DNA of 64,000 nt from Clostridia bacterium. Lineage in GTDB: Bacteria; Bacillota; DAOUPZ01. The notes below the pieces were generated by a model. The model worked only from the letters and a program-made list of their open reading frames with translations. It made no database searches and was not told where the DNA came from. Below, piece by piece: positions 54,863 through 63,496 of the stretch (within the stretch, counting starts at the first letter, position 1; the number at the start of each line of letters is the position of its first letter). The stretch lies in NCBI GenBank assembly GCA_030625885.1, contig DAOUPZ010000019.1:19129-83128 (forward strand), in the 5' to 3' direction. Both the position numbers and the translations under genes were made by a program.

Positions 54863-55861
54863 ATGAAAATAAATTTCTTTAAAATGCAGGGATGTGCAAA
54901 TGATTTTATTGTAATTGATGAATTAGATGGTCCAATTTACTCCATTCAGGAAAGAAGTTCTTTAGCACGTATTTTATGCCATCGGCGTTTTTCTGTAGGG
55001 GCTAATGATGTGATTTTTCTGATACATAATGATGATGATGCAAATGCGCATATGCGCATTTTTGAACCCGATGGTTCTGAAGCGGATATGTGCGGCAATG
55101 CGACACGCTGTGTAGCACATTATTTGCGTACTGTAAGACATATGACGTCGCCTATACGTCTAAGCACTCGATCAGGTATTAAAACCATTCATTATCTAGG
55201 TAAAGCATTTGGGGAAGACTGGTATAAAGTAGATATGGGCGTTTTCAAGTTTGAGGCTAAGTATGTGCCGCTTCAGGGCGATCAAATCGATCCTGAGCAA
55301 TGTTTTTTGGGGAAAGAACTTTACTTTGATGCTTTGCGGGATACGGTATATACTGAAGATGAGGATGGTAAGCGGAAAGAGGGATGTATTAAACTCTATA
55401 CGTTAAATGATGGAGAACCCCATGCCGTTATATTTTATGATGATTTAAAATTTAAAATACCGTATAAAAAAGGATTTTGGGATTTTAATGCGGAAGAGAT
55501 TGGGCGTATTATTTGTCATGAAGATTATTTCCCTATTGATATTAATGTTAATTTTGTTAACATCAAAGCAGCGAAGAGTTCTGGTTATGGTGAAATAGAA
55601 GTGCGTACATATGAACGAGGTGTTAATGAAGTGACTTATGCCTGTGGCACAGGGTCTACTGCATGTGGGTTGATCAGTCAGATGTTTAAGGATGTTGCAA
55701 ATCCTACCAAGGTGGTGACAACCGCAACGCTTTATCGTCCGCGGGAATGGCTGCAGATAGAAGTGGTTAAAAAAGAAGAAGAGTACAGAGCATTTATGAG
55801 TGGACCTGCTATTTTTGTCATTAAGGGAGAACTGGATTGGAGTTGGGAACCGGTGGTTTAA
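54863..55861 (+). CDS. dapF: Diaminopimelate epimerase, long form
   Basis: The 332-residue protein has QGCANDFIVIDE near the N-terminus, the first catalytic cysteine in MCGNATRC (about residue 75) and the second in YACGTGSTACG (about 264). It interconverts LL- and meso-DAP for lysine and peptidoglycan. The family is usually about 270-280 residues; extra sequence lies near residues 135-200. GGAGG precedes the ATG. lysA follows. Confidence 0.93.
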   Translation: MKINFFKMQGCANDFIVIDELDGPIYSIQERSSLARILCHRRFSVGANDVIFLIHNDDDANAHMRIFEPDGSEADMCGNATRCVAHYLRTVRHMTSPIRLSTRSGIKTIHYLGKAFGEDWYKVDMGVFKFEAKYVPLQGDQIDPEQCFLGKELYFDALRDTVYTEDEDGKRKEGCIKLYTLNDGEPHAVIFYDDLKFKIPYKKGFWDFNAEEIGRIICHEDYFPIDINVNFVNIKAAKSSGYGEIEVRTYERGVNEVTYACGTGSTACGLISQMFKDVANPTKVVTTATLYRPREWLQIEVVKKEEEYRAFMSGPAIFVIKGELDWSWEPVV

Positions 55862-55866
55862 AGATA

Positions 55867-56046
55867 GGAGCTAGGTAAAAGTAGTTAGCAGTTAGGAAAT
55901 GAATTAAGGATTAAAGAAAATTAATAAAAGCTATGGAACAAAAGAGTATGTTATAAAGGTGTTTGATTTTTTCAAGCTTAGGGTTCGTACTTAAAATTTT
56001 TAGTTTTTTATGTTTTTCCTAACTACTAACTACTAACTGCTAACTC
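55867..56046. repeat. Facing 7-nt repeat arrays between dapF and lysA
   Basis: GGAGCTA, GGTAAAA, GTAGTTA, GCAGTTA, GGAAATG (55867-55901) face CTAACTA, CTAACTA, CTAACTG, CTAACTC (56019-56046). The right array, preceded by TTTTTC, is the reverse complement type of the left (GTTAG-based). About 115 bp of AT-rich sequence lies between. Confidence 0.75.
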
Positions 56047-56074
56047 TTGTATGCTAATTAAGAGAGGAGATGTT

Positions 56075-57448
56075 ATGATGACTTATAATCCTAAAGATGA
56101 AGCTTTGAAAAAGGGATTTACTATGCAAAATGACCATCTTTGTTGGGATGGCAGAGACCTAGTTCAAGTAGCAGCTGATTATGGAACGCCCCTTTTTGTT
56201 TTTTCACAAAGGCAATTGCGCCAAAATGTGACAGATGTATGCAATGCTTTTCGAAAGTTGCATCATGATACACATCTTTTTTATGCCAGTAAAGCGAACT
56301 CCAATGTGGGGGTACTGAAAGTATTAAGGGCTGCCGGTGCTTCGATAGAGGTTAATTCAGGGGGAGAACTGCAAAAGGCTAAAATAGCGGGGTATAAACC
56401 GGAACAAATTGTATTTAACGGCGTAGCCAAAACGCAAGAAGAAATTCGGTTGGCTGTAGAATATGGTATTGCTTCGATCAATGTCGATTCGGAATATGAA
56501 CTTAAGCAGGTTATTTCTGTGGCGGAGAAATTGTGTAAAAAAGCAAATGTGGCGATTAGAGTTGAACCGCAAGTTCCGTCTCCTACGCACCCCGGGTTAG
56601 TGACAGCCTATCATAGTAAAGCGGGTATAGATATGATAGAAGCACCTCGCCTTTTTAAGGTTGCAGATGATCATGCATGGGTGAATTTAAAAGGTATTCA
56701 TTTTCATGTCGGCTCTCAAGTGCCCATATTAGAGCCTTTCATTAAAGCAACACGTATTATTGTGGATTTGGTTAAACAGTTGCATTCTGATTTAAAAATT
56801 AAATTAGAACATATTAATATTGGCGGCGGTATTCCTATACCTTATAAAATGGGGGCGGGTGATCCCCTAGAGGATTTCTTTTATGCAGGTTTCAGCGAAG
56901 AGGAACTGGCTGCAGCAGTTGTACCCATCATTGAGGAATTAGGTGAGGAGATCAAGATTTTTCTGGAGCCGGGTAGAAGGATTGTTGGGAATACAGCGGT
57001 TATGCTGAGCCGTATTTTATGCGAAAAAGAGAAAGTGCTCGAAAAAGATGTCAGTGGTAAAGTACATTGGTTGATGGCAGATGTGGGTTTTAGTACGTTA
57101 CTGGAAACCAATAATTATGATTGGTATTTTTTGATTGCTTCTGTTAATCGATTTGAAGAGGTGCATAATAAACCATTTAAGCTGGCGGGACCTTTATGTG
57201 ATGGTGGAGATTATTATCATGGAGCAGATCATGTGCCTGAATTTAAGCAGCTGCCATCTAAAACTGCGCCGGGAGATGTCATTGCTTTTATGGATGTCGG
57301 GGCATATACATTAGAGCAGATGTTTCAATATAATGGCCGCCCACGCGTTGGTGCAGTGCTTTTGGGTGGAGATGATCAAGTGATTCCCATTCGCAGGAAG
57401 GATACTTTTGGAGATTTGATTGCGCAGGATATATGGGACTTTATATAA
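56075..57448 (+). CDS. lysA: Diaminopimelate decarboxylase
   Basis: The 457-residue PLP enzyme has FYASKANSNVGVL (lysine for PLP, about residue 70), HFHVGSQ (about 210), NIGGGIPIPY (about 255) and the C-terminal CDGGDYYHG region. It makes lysine from meso-DAP. GAGGAG lies just upstream; ATG 56075 or 56078 are both possible. The earlier ATG at 56051 has no ribosome site. It is somewhat longer than typical (about 420). Confidence 0.93.
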   Translation: MMTYNPKDEALKKGFTMQNDHLCWDGRDLVQVAADYGTPLFVFSQRQLRQNVTDVCNAFRKLHHDTHLFYASKANSNVGVLKVLRAAGASIEVNSGGELQKAKIAGYKPEQIVFNGVAKTQEEIRLAVEYGIASINVDSEYELKQVISVAEKLCKKANVAIRVEPQVPSPTHPGLVTAYHSKAGIDMIEAPRLFKVADDHAWVNLKGIHFHVGSQVPILEPFIKATRIIVDLVKQLHSDLKIKLEHINIGGGIPIPYKMGAGDPLEDFFYAGFSEEELAAAVVPIIEELGEEIKIFLEPGRRIVGNTAVMLSRILCEKEKVLEKDVSGKVHWLMADVGFSTLLETNNYDWYFLIASVNRFEEVHNKPFKLAGPLCDGGDYYHGADHVPEFKQLPSKTAPGDVIAFMDVGAYTLEQMFQYNGRPRVGAVLLGGDDQVIPIRRKDTFGDLIAQDIWDFI

Positions 57449-57546
57449 TGGGATATTCTTCTAGTAGTTTATTAAAATCAAAGGAGGAAATTAAAGGGCA
57501 TAAGCAGAAGAGTAAAAGAAACAAACCAAAAAAGCAACGTCAATAG
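57448..57546 (+). CDS. Possible 32-residue lysine-rich peptide coupled to lysA
   Basis: The ATG overlaps the lysA stop (TAATG at 57446-57450). The frame encodes MGYSSSSLLKSKEEIKGHKQ followed by a KSKRNKPKKQRQ tail, ten lysines in all. It has no own ribosome site, so only re-initiation would translate it. It could be chance. Confidence 0.3.
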   Translation: MGYSSSSLLKSKEEIKGHKQKSKRNKPKKQRQ

Positions 57547-57691
57547 CCCTGTAAATAAGAGACAGATGATAATAAGTACAGTTTATTTAGGAATACTCAT
57601 TAATTTTATAATCATTTCCCTTTGAAATTATGAAAATTTTGTGGTAATCTCAAGGATATGCAATAATCAATAAAGAAGTGGAGATGATGAG

Positions 57692-58882
57692 ATGAATGAG
57701 TTGTTGGGTGCAGGGTTAGCGTTGATTGGAGGGTTGTTTTTAGGAGAAGTGATTCATCGATTTAAAATTCCCTCTGTAGCGGGTTATATTATCGCTGGCC
57801 TTGTGCTGGGAAGTTCTGGAGTGGGATGGATTGATGCCGATGTTTTAGAAAAATTAGGTCCTGTTAATGACTTGGCGCTGGGGCTGATTGCATTTAACAT
57901 TGGAGGGGAACTCTCTTTTACCAATTTGAAGCGAATCGGTAAAAGTATTATGATTATTGCTTTTTGCGAAGCAACACTGGCATTTGTTTTTGTAACAGGA
58001 ATTATGTTATTACTTAAACAACCACTTCCTATTGCGCTTCTGTTAGGGGCGGTTTCATCTGCAACAGCTCCGGCGGCTACCGTGATGGTATTGAATGAAT
58101 ATAAAGCTAAGGGGACATTAACGAGTACATTATTAGGGGTTGTTGCTGTAGATGATGCAATCTGTTTAATGATATATGCCATTGCTTCTTCCATAGCCGG
58201 TGCATCTTTGGTCCAGGGGGCGGTGTTTAGCTGGGGAAAAGTAATTGGAGGTCCTATTTTAGAAATAATGGGTTCTTTTTTATTAGGGATTATACTGGGT
58301 GCGATACTGAACTTTTTTGTAAAGAGCAGACTGCCACAAAATCAGGTCCTTATTCTAACATTGGGTATGATTGTCACGGCAAGTGGTTTGGCGGTTATGC
58401 TGGATCTGTCTGCACTTTTGGTTAATATGGCAATCGGGGTGTATATGGCGAATCGCAGCAGTGAGAAACGTCGCATTTATGGATTGATGGATTGTTTTGG
58501 TCCGCCAGTTTATACCGCATTTTTCGTGTTAGCGGGTTCGCGCTTGCAAGTATCATTGATTCCTCAAATTGGTATGATTGGGGTTGCCTATGCTTTCTTT
58601 AGGATTGTAGGCAAGTTAGCTGGAGCATCATTGGGTGCAATCATTTCTCATGCTGATGGTGTGGTTAAAAAATATATCGGATTAGGACTTCTATCACAAA
58701 TTGGGGTCGCAGTTGGGTTAGCCATTATGGTAAGTAAAGAATTTGCCGGAACCGATTTGGGCGATCTAATTATTACTATTCTGTTAGCTACGACTGTTAT
58801 TACTGAAATCATTGGACCTATATGTACCAAATATGCAATTACAAAGGCAGGTGAGGTTCCTGTATCACAAAAAACATTATAA
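57692..58882 (+). CDS. CPA2-type cation:proton antiporter
   Basis: The 396-residue protein has about eleven to thirteen membrane segments and the antiporter patterns FKIPSVAGYIIAGLVLGSSGVG (in parts near 26), GAVSSATAPAATVMVLNE (about 117) and VVAVDDAICLMIYA (about 150). No RCK/TrkA-N domain is attached. The next gene encodes a PII-like protein, likely its regulator. Confidence 0.9.
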   Translation: MNELLGAGLALIGGLFLGEVIHRFKIPSVAGYIIAGLVLGSSGVGWIDADVLEKLGPVNDLALGLIAFNIGGELSFTNLKRIGKSIMIIAFCEATLAFVFVTGIMLLLKQPLPIALLLGAVSSATAPAATVMVLNEYKAKGTLTSTLLGVVAVDDAICLMIYAIASSIAGASLVQGAVFSWGKVIGGPILEIMGSFLLGIILGAILNFFVKSRLPQNQVLILTLGMIVTASGLAVMLDLSALLVNMAIGVYMANRSSEKRRIYGLMDCFGPPVYTAFFVLAGSRLQVSLIPQIGMIGVAYAFFRIVGKLAGASLGAIISHADGVVKKYIGLGLLSQIGVAVGLAIMVSKEFAGTDLGDLIITILLATTVITEIIGPICTKYAITKAGEVPVSQKTL

Positions 58883-58928
58883 GTAATGGTTTAGTGAAGG
58901 GGAATAGTCTGAGGGAGGAGATAAGGGT

Positions 58929-59288
58929 ATGCATTTATTAGTTCTTATATTAAATCAAGCACATTTACTGGATGATATTTTGGAAGAATTTCTTAACTTG
59001 GATGTCAGGGGGGCAACCATTCTTGATAGTGTGGGAATGGGAAGAACCATCGAACAGCATATTCCAATTTTTGCTGGATTACGCACGATTTTTGAATCAG
59101 GAAGACCAAGTAATAAAACGATCTTTACAGTCATTGAGGATGACGAAAAATTGCAACGAGTGGTTGACATGTTGCGTAATAAATTAGACGACTTTAAAAT
59201 TTCCGGTACGGGTTTAGTTTTTGTTGTACCCCTTTCCGAGGTACACGGGATAGCAAGACCGATTGAAGAAAAATTAAAAGAGATATAA
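58929..59288 (+). CDS. PII-like signalling protein paired with the antiporter
   Basis: The 119-residue protein has a beta-alpha-beta-beta-alpha-beta pattern (LLVLILNQAHLLDDILEEFL, GATILDSVGMGR, GTGLVFVVPL) consistent with the GlnB/PII-like fold, with a short T-loop region around 35-55. It does not show the classic uridylylated tyrosine. Pairs of CPA antiporter and PII-like protein suggest nucleotide control of transport (inference). GGGAGGAG upstream. Confidence 0.75.
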   Translation: MHLLVLILNQAHLLDDILEEFLNLDVRGATILDSVGMGRTIEQHIPIFAGLRTIFESGRPSNKTIFTVIEDDEKLQRVVDMLRNKLDDFKISGTGLVFVVPLSEVHGIARPIEEKLKEI

Positions 59289-59289
59289 C

Positions 59290-59342
59290 AAAAAACGCCC
59301 GGTTTAAACTTGATTCTGTCAAGTTTAAACCGGGCGTTTTTC
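59290..59342. terminator. Bidirectional terminator
   Basis: AACGCCCGGTTTAAACTTGA and its reverse complement flank a short loop with A-run before and T-run after; it serves the PII-like gene and the convergent zinc-ribbon gene. Confidence 0.95.
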
Positions 59343-59351
59343 TAATAATAT

Positions 59352-59552
59352 CTATTTTGAAATAATTTTTTCAAATCTGTTACTATTTTTTTTTTCTTCA
59401 CAGTAAGGACATAAATCATTATAGATACGGCTATGATGAAAATCACCAATTTCACTATATTGTGTTCCGCATTTTTGACAAACGTAGACAAACTCATCAA
59501 AATCAAATTCGTTAGTCCATAAGGGTTCCCGAGTGAGTAAATTTCGATCCAT
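59352..59552 (-). CDS. Small zinc-ribbon protein
   Basis: The 66-residue protein has YVCQKCGTQY and DLCPYCEEKK, a four-cysteine zinc ribbon. The ATG at 59552 is chosen because GGGAGGAG lies 7 nt upstream; the TTG at 59558 abuts the site. Likely a small metal-binding or regulatory protein; not recognised further. Confidence 0.75.
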   Translation of the reverse strand: MDRNLLTREPLWTNEFDFDEFVYVCQKCGTQYSEIGDFHHSRIYNDLCPYCEEKKNSNRFEKIISK

Positions 59553-59558
59553 CTTCAA

Positions 59559-59906
59559 GCTCCTCCCTTCTTCGTAACATTTTAAGGCTATTGTCTTAAT
59601 CCTGAAATTTTTGTATCTTGTATTTTGTATACAATTACATTATACCCTTTCACTTAGCGTTTGAAAATAGCATCTTAAAAGTTTTAATTTTTTGAAAATT
59701 ATATATAATCCATTAAATATATTACATGAACTTTATAGTAAAAAATGAGACGGATAAACTTTCCCCCAGTATATATAATGAAAAATATTTATCCTAATCA
59801 TATATTAATACATTTGCGCAATGGATGTGTGTTTGATAAAATTACTATGACTAAATTTGGGATATAATAACCAAAAAATATGATTGAGGAAAGGAACGTG
59901 AAATGA
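59559..59906. other. AT-rich intergenic region, divergent
   Basis: About 350 bp between the zinc-ribbon gene and the PP-loop gene. ATATAAT-like sequence near 59864-59870 may be the -10 for the PP-loop gene. No hairpin or coding frame is convincing. Confidence 0.4.
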
Positions 59907-60893
59907 ATGACAACGGCGATTTCAATTTTTTCCGGAGGATTAGATAGTATCTTGTCGGTTAAAGTGATATTAAATCAGGGGATAAAAGTAATTGGTCTGA
60001 ATTTTTCCACCCCTTTTTTTGGACCTGATCAGGCTAGAAAATCAGCAGAACAATTAGGGATAGAACTTATCATTCAGGATATTACTGACGTGCATTTAAA
60101 AATGCTTAAGGCGCCCCACTTTGGTTATGGTAAGAATATGAATCCGTGTAAGGATTGTCATGCCATGATGCTTCACTATGCAGGGCAGCTGATGGAAGAA
60201 AAAGATGCTAAATTTATTATTACCGGAGAAGTTCTCGGGCAGCGACCTTTTTCTCAGAATCAAAGCGCACTAGTAGAAGTTGCTCGAGCTTCAGGGTATG
60301 AAGGGTATATTTTACGTCCATTGAGTGCAAAACTTCTGTCACCAACCATTCCAGAAGAAAAGGGATGGGTTAAGCGGGACGATTTATTGGATATTTCCGG
60401 AAGAGGCCGTAAAAAACAAATGGAGCTAGTTGAAGCATATGGCATTAAGGTATATCCATCTCCTGCAGGAGGCTGCTTGCTGACCGATCCTGGCTTTTCA
60501 AGGCGCTTGAAAGAGTTATGGCAATATCATCCCGATGCGGGGGCTCATGATATTGAATTACTTAAAGTAGGAAGGCATTTTCGATTAGATTCTGATTATA
60601 AGCTGGTGGTAGGGAGAAATCAGGAAGAAAATAAACTTATACAAGAATCTGTTGAGGAAACAGATCTGTTATTATATGCAGTAGATTTTCCGGGACCTAC
60701 CTCTTTATTGCGAGGGAAGATGCCTTATCCTGAAGGGTGTATTAAAAAAGCTGCAGAAATCACAGCGTATTATGGAAAAGGGAAACAGGAATCAACGGTA
60801 AGCGTCGCTTATTCTGGAGCCAGTAATTCAAAAGAAATGATTGAGATTTCCCCTTGTGAAGTAAAGGAATTAGAGCGTATTTCTATTATGTAA
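59907..60893 (+). CDS. PP-loop ATPase, MnmA/ThiI-like tRNA thiolation family
   Basis: The 328-residue protein opens with FSGGLDSILSVKVIL (PP-loop SGGLDS, residues 9-14), has CKDCHAMMLHYAG (about 82) and a C-terminal cysteine in PAGGCLLTDPGFSRRL (about 190). The combination fits the MnmA/ThiI-like adenylating enzymes fused to a NFACT-R/DUF814-related C-terminus. Exact tRNA position is not determined. Confidence 0.82.
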   Translation: MTTAISIFSGGLDSILSVKVILNQGIKVIGLNFSTPFFGPDQARKSAEQLGIELIIQDITDVHLKMLKAPHFGYGKNMNPCKDCHAMMLHYAGQLMEEKDAKFIITGEVLGQRPFSQNQSALVEVARASGYEGYILRPLSAKLLSPTIPEEKGWVKRDDLLDISGRGRKKQMELVEAYGIKVYPSPAGGCLLTDPGFSRRLKELWQYHPDAGAHDIELLKVGRHFRLDSDYKLVVGRNQEENKLIQESVEETDLLLYAVDFPGPTSLLRGKMPYPEGCIKKAAEITAYYGKGKQESTVSVAYSGASNSKEMIEISPCEVKELERISIM

Positions 60894-60916
60894 AGTGGAT
60901 AGATGTATATTTTAAT

Positions 60917-60960
60917 AATCCCCAAAAAATATCCACAGCTGTGGATATTTTTTGGGGATT
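60917..60960. terminator. Perfect 44-bp palindrome containing two DnaA boxes
   Basis: Positions 60917-60938 are the exact reverse complement of 60939-60960, with A-run and T-run inside the arms. It can terminate the PP-loop gene and also presents head-to-head boxes ATATCCACA and TGTGGATAT. Confidence 0.8.
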
Positions 60961-61152
60961 ATTTTTGAAATTGTGGAAAAGAAACTATAATTAATGAATT
61001 TTATGGAAAATAAGGTACCCTTTTAAATGCCAAGTATCTTGTGGATAACTTGTGGATAATGTGGATATCATGGTCTACATATTATAATATTTCTGTGGAT
61101 AGTGTTTTTTAAAAAAAATAGGATGTGGGTAGTGTGAGATGATTGTGGATAA
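60929..61152. promoter_or_regulatory. Cluster of DnaA-box sequences
   Basis: Seven 9-mers of the DnaA-box type lie within 225 bp: ATATCCACA (60929, minus), TGTGGATAT (60940), TGTGGATAA (61040), TGTGGATAA (61051), TGTGGATAT (61060), TGTGGATAG (61094) and TGTGGATAA (61144); TGTGGGTAG (61124) is a near match. Three are exact consensus. AT-rich DNA lies between and after them. No dnaA gene is in the window, so it may be a replication-control cluster rather than the origin; an origin is not excluded. Confidence 0.75.
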
Positions 61153-61285
61153 TTTTATATTAATGCAGGAAATAGAAAAGATATATAGAAATTTTATAAA
61201 AATCCTTGTTATAGGATATAGGTTGAGCGCAACAAAATTTTTTCATACGATTTATATCGTAGCATATAGATAATGATAGGGTGAG

Positions 61286-61741
61286 ATGATGATTGATAGG
61301 GTGCATTTTATAACATCGACAACTTATAAAAGAGAAGCGAAACTGGATTCCGCTTGGTCTAAAGAATTTTTACGTGTAACGATTCAATATTACAAGTATA
61401 TTTTTAATTATAAAATATATGCCTATGTTATTTTACCTATTGGATTTATATTACTAATTGAGCCCCAAGTCAATACGGATATCCCTCAAATTATGAAAAA
61501 TATTAAAGGCAGCTATGCTAGGGAATATAATCGTATGTTTCAAAAGCAAGGATGTGTATGGCAGCAAAGTTATAACGATCGAGTTATTGAGCAGATGTCT
61601 GAAGTGGCACAAAAATTAGAGGTGATTCATTATAGCCCTGTAAGGTTGGGATTGGTCGAAGACAGTAGTGATTATGTCTACTCTAGCTTTAAACACTATA
61701 TAGGCAAAAAAGATGAGTTGGTGGATGAAATTGGAATATAG
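61286..61741 (+). CDS. REP-associated tyrosine transposase-like protein, HUH motif lost
   Basis: The 151-residue protein follows the Y1/RAYT pattern (RVHFITSTTYKREA at the start, NIKGSYAREYNRMFQKQG near 85, VWQQSYNDRVI near 101, VIHYSPVRLGLVE). In active enzymes the segment at about 48-60 reads VLMPNHxHLLI; here it is VILPIGFILLIE, so both metal-binding histidines are gone. The candidate catalytic tyrosine remains. It is probably inactive or domesticated. Confidence 0.78.
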   Translation: MMIDRVHFITSTTYKREAKLDSAWSKEFLRVTIQYYKYIFNYKIYAYVILPIGFILLIEPQVNTDIPQIMKNIKGSYAREYNRMFQKQGCVWQQSYNDRVIEQMSEVAQKLEVIHYSPVRLGLVEDSSDYVYSSFKHYIGKKDELVDEIGI

Positions 61742-63416
61742 AGAACTAGAACGTTTTTCAAATAAAATAGAACCACCTAAAGACTCATGGTATACGGTGT
61801 CTATTTTTATTGTTGTTTTTGTAACCATCATGATGGCATTTATTGTTGGGATTAGAAACCAAAATGAGGTGTTCATTGATGAAACGAGGCATTTGTTCAG
61901 GCAAGCTAGAGAGGATCGTTTATCAGATTTAGTCATGTCTGAACAGGAAGTACTTAAAGGCGTTGTGCGGGATTATTCACAGTGGAATGATTTGTATTAT
62001 AATTATATGGTTCATCCTACTGCAGCGTTTGAAAATGCGACATTTCAGGATATCAACTTAGAGAATTTCAGAATTAATATGCTCATGATATTAAATGAGG
62101 AAGGGCAAGAATACTTTTATAATGATTTAAATGAGAATACCAAGGCATGTTGTGATGATCGTTCTAAGATGATTATGAAAAATTATATTCAGGACTTATA
62201 TGCCAAGTCGAAAACAGGCATTGGATTTATACAGGTGAAAGAGAAGATTTATCTCACAGCATATCATCATATTTCTACAACAGATGGTAATGCCCCTCCG
62301 CGGGGTGTGATGGTCATGGCTAAAGAGCTGAATCAGTCATTTTTAGAACATATGTCCAGGATTAGAGGAAGTGAGATTCAATTTATAAAACCCAAAGATT
62401 TTATGTTTCAATACAGCTTCAAAAAAGGAGAGGTTGAAGTTGTTAATCCTATAATGGACGTATATGGGAACCTTATTGGCTATTTCAAGCATGTATATCC
62501 ACTGGATTTTATTGAGGATTTTGAAGTACAGGTTCAGGGTCAAATGATTTTTATCGTTTTTATGACTTTCATGGTTTCGGTTGGATTTGTTTCGATCATA
62601 TCTTACATACATAAAAAAAGCCAAACGACAATCATTAAACAGGTAAGAGAAAAAGAAAGATTATTGAAAGAGATTTCTCAGGTAAACGAGCAAATGGATC
62701 AAGATTTGTTATTAGCAGCGGATTATCAGCAAAGTTTGTTGCCCCAACAAATTCCCTGCTCTCAATATGTGGCTTTAGATTATCGTTATATTCCCAGTTC
62801 TAAAGTGGGCGGTGATTTGTTTGGGGTTGCGGATTTAAAAGATGAAAAGTTTGCCGTCTGGATTGCAGATGCATCTGGACATGGTGTTCGAGCGGCTATG
62901 ATTGCCATGTTTATAAAATCTATTTTTATACCGCAAAATATTGGGTATATATATCCTGGAGAGGCGCTTTCAGTTTTAAATAAAAAGCTATATGGGAAAT
63001 TAGGGGACGGATTTGTAACCATGTTTGTTGCTTTATTTGATTTCGAAAAGAATACCGTCACGTATGCAGGTGCTGGACATATTGATCAATTATTTTGGAA
63101 TAGCAGTAACAAGGAATTTGTTCACCTTCAAAGCAGAGGCGTTCCGATTGGTGTTTTATCGCAAGTGTTGTATCCTCAAGAGGAGATTACATATGCTTCC
63201 GGGGATCAATTTATGTTTTTAACGGATGGGGTTGTGGAATTAGAAAATGATGCAGAACAGATTTTTGATTTTGTTGATTTGAAATCTTATCTTTGTGAAA
63301 GCATGGAGAGCAAAGATAAGAATGTTTGTGATAAGCTGTATTGCCATTTATTATCTATCATGAATACACGCCAATTAGAAGATGATTTTACCTTTGTTTC
63401 TTTAAAAACAAAGTAG
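61713..63416 (+). CDS. RsbU-type PP2C phosphatase with membrane sensor domain
   Basis: The 567-residue protein has membrane segments at about 27-47 and 270-293 flanking an extracellular domain with VVRDYSQWNDLYYNYM, typical of CHASE4. After a coiled coil (about 300-340) comes the SpoIIE/RsbU-type phosphatase with KVGGDLFGV (about 364), ADASGHGVRAAM (about 385) and FLTDGVVE (about 500). It should dephosphorylate the anti-anti-sigma protein encoded next. The start may also be ATG 61725. It overlaps the transposase-like gene by 29 bases. Confidence 0.88.
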   Translation: MSWWMKLEYRELERFSNKIEPPKDSWYTVSIFIVVFVTIMMAFIVGIRNQNEVFIDETRHLFRQAREDRLSDLVMSEQEVLKGVVRDYSQWNDLYYNYMVHPTAAFENATFQDINLENFRINMLMILNEEGQEYFYNDLNENTKACCDDRSKMIMKNYIQDLYAKSKTGIGFIQVKEKIYLTAYHHISTTDGNAPPRGVMVMAKELNQSFLEHMSRIRGSEIQFIKPKDFMFQYSFKKGEVEVVNPIMDVYGNLIGYFKHVYPLDFIEDFEVQVQGQMIFIVFMTFMVSVGFVSIISYIHKKSQTTIIKQVREKERLLKEISQVNEQMDQDLLLAADYQQSLLPQQIPCSQYVALDYRYIPSSKVGGDLFGVADLKDEKFAVWIADASGHGVRAAMIAMFIKSIFIPQNIGYIYPGEALSVLNKKLYGKLGDGFVTMFVALFDFEKNTVTYAGAGHIDQLFWNSSNKEFVHLQSRGVPIGVLSQVLYPQEEITYASGDQFMFLTDGVVELENDAEQIFDFVDLKSYLCESMESKDKNVCDKLYCHLLSIMNTRQLEDDFTFVSLKTK

Positions 63417-63496
63417 CATTTTGTTGTAATAATGTCACAATAGAATTTTCCACGGATAATGATGACAGATTTATGACTATAATGGGGGGGTTTGAG

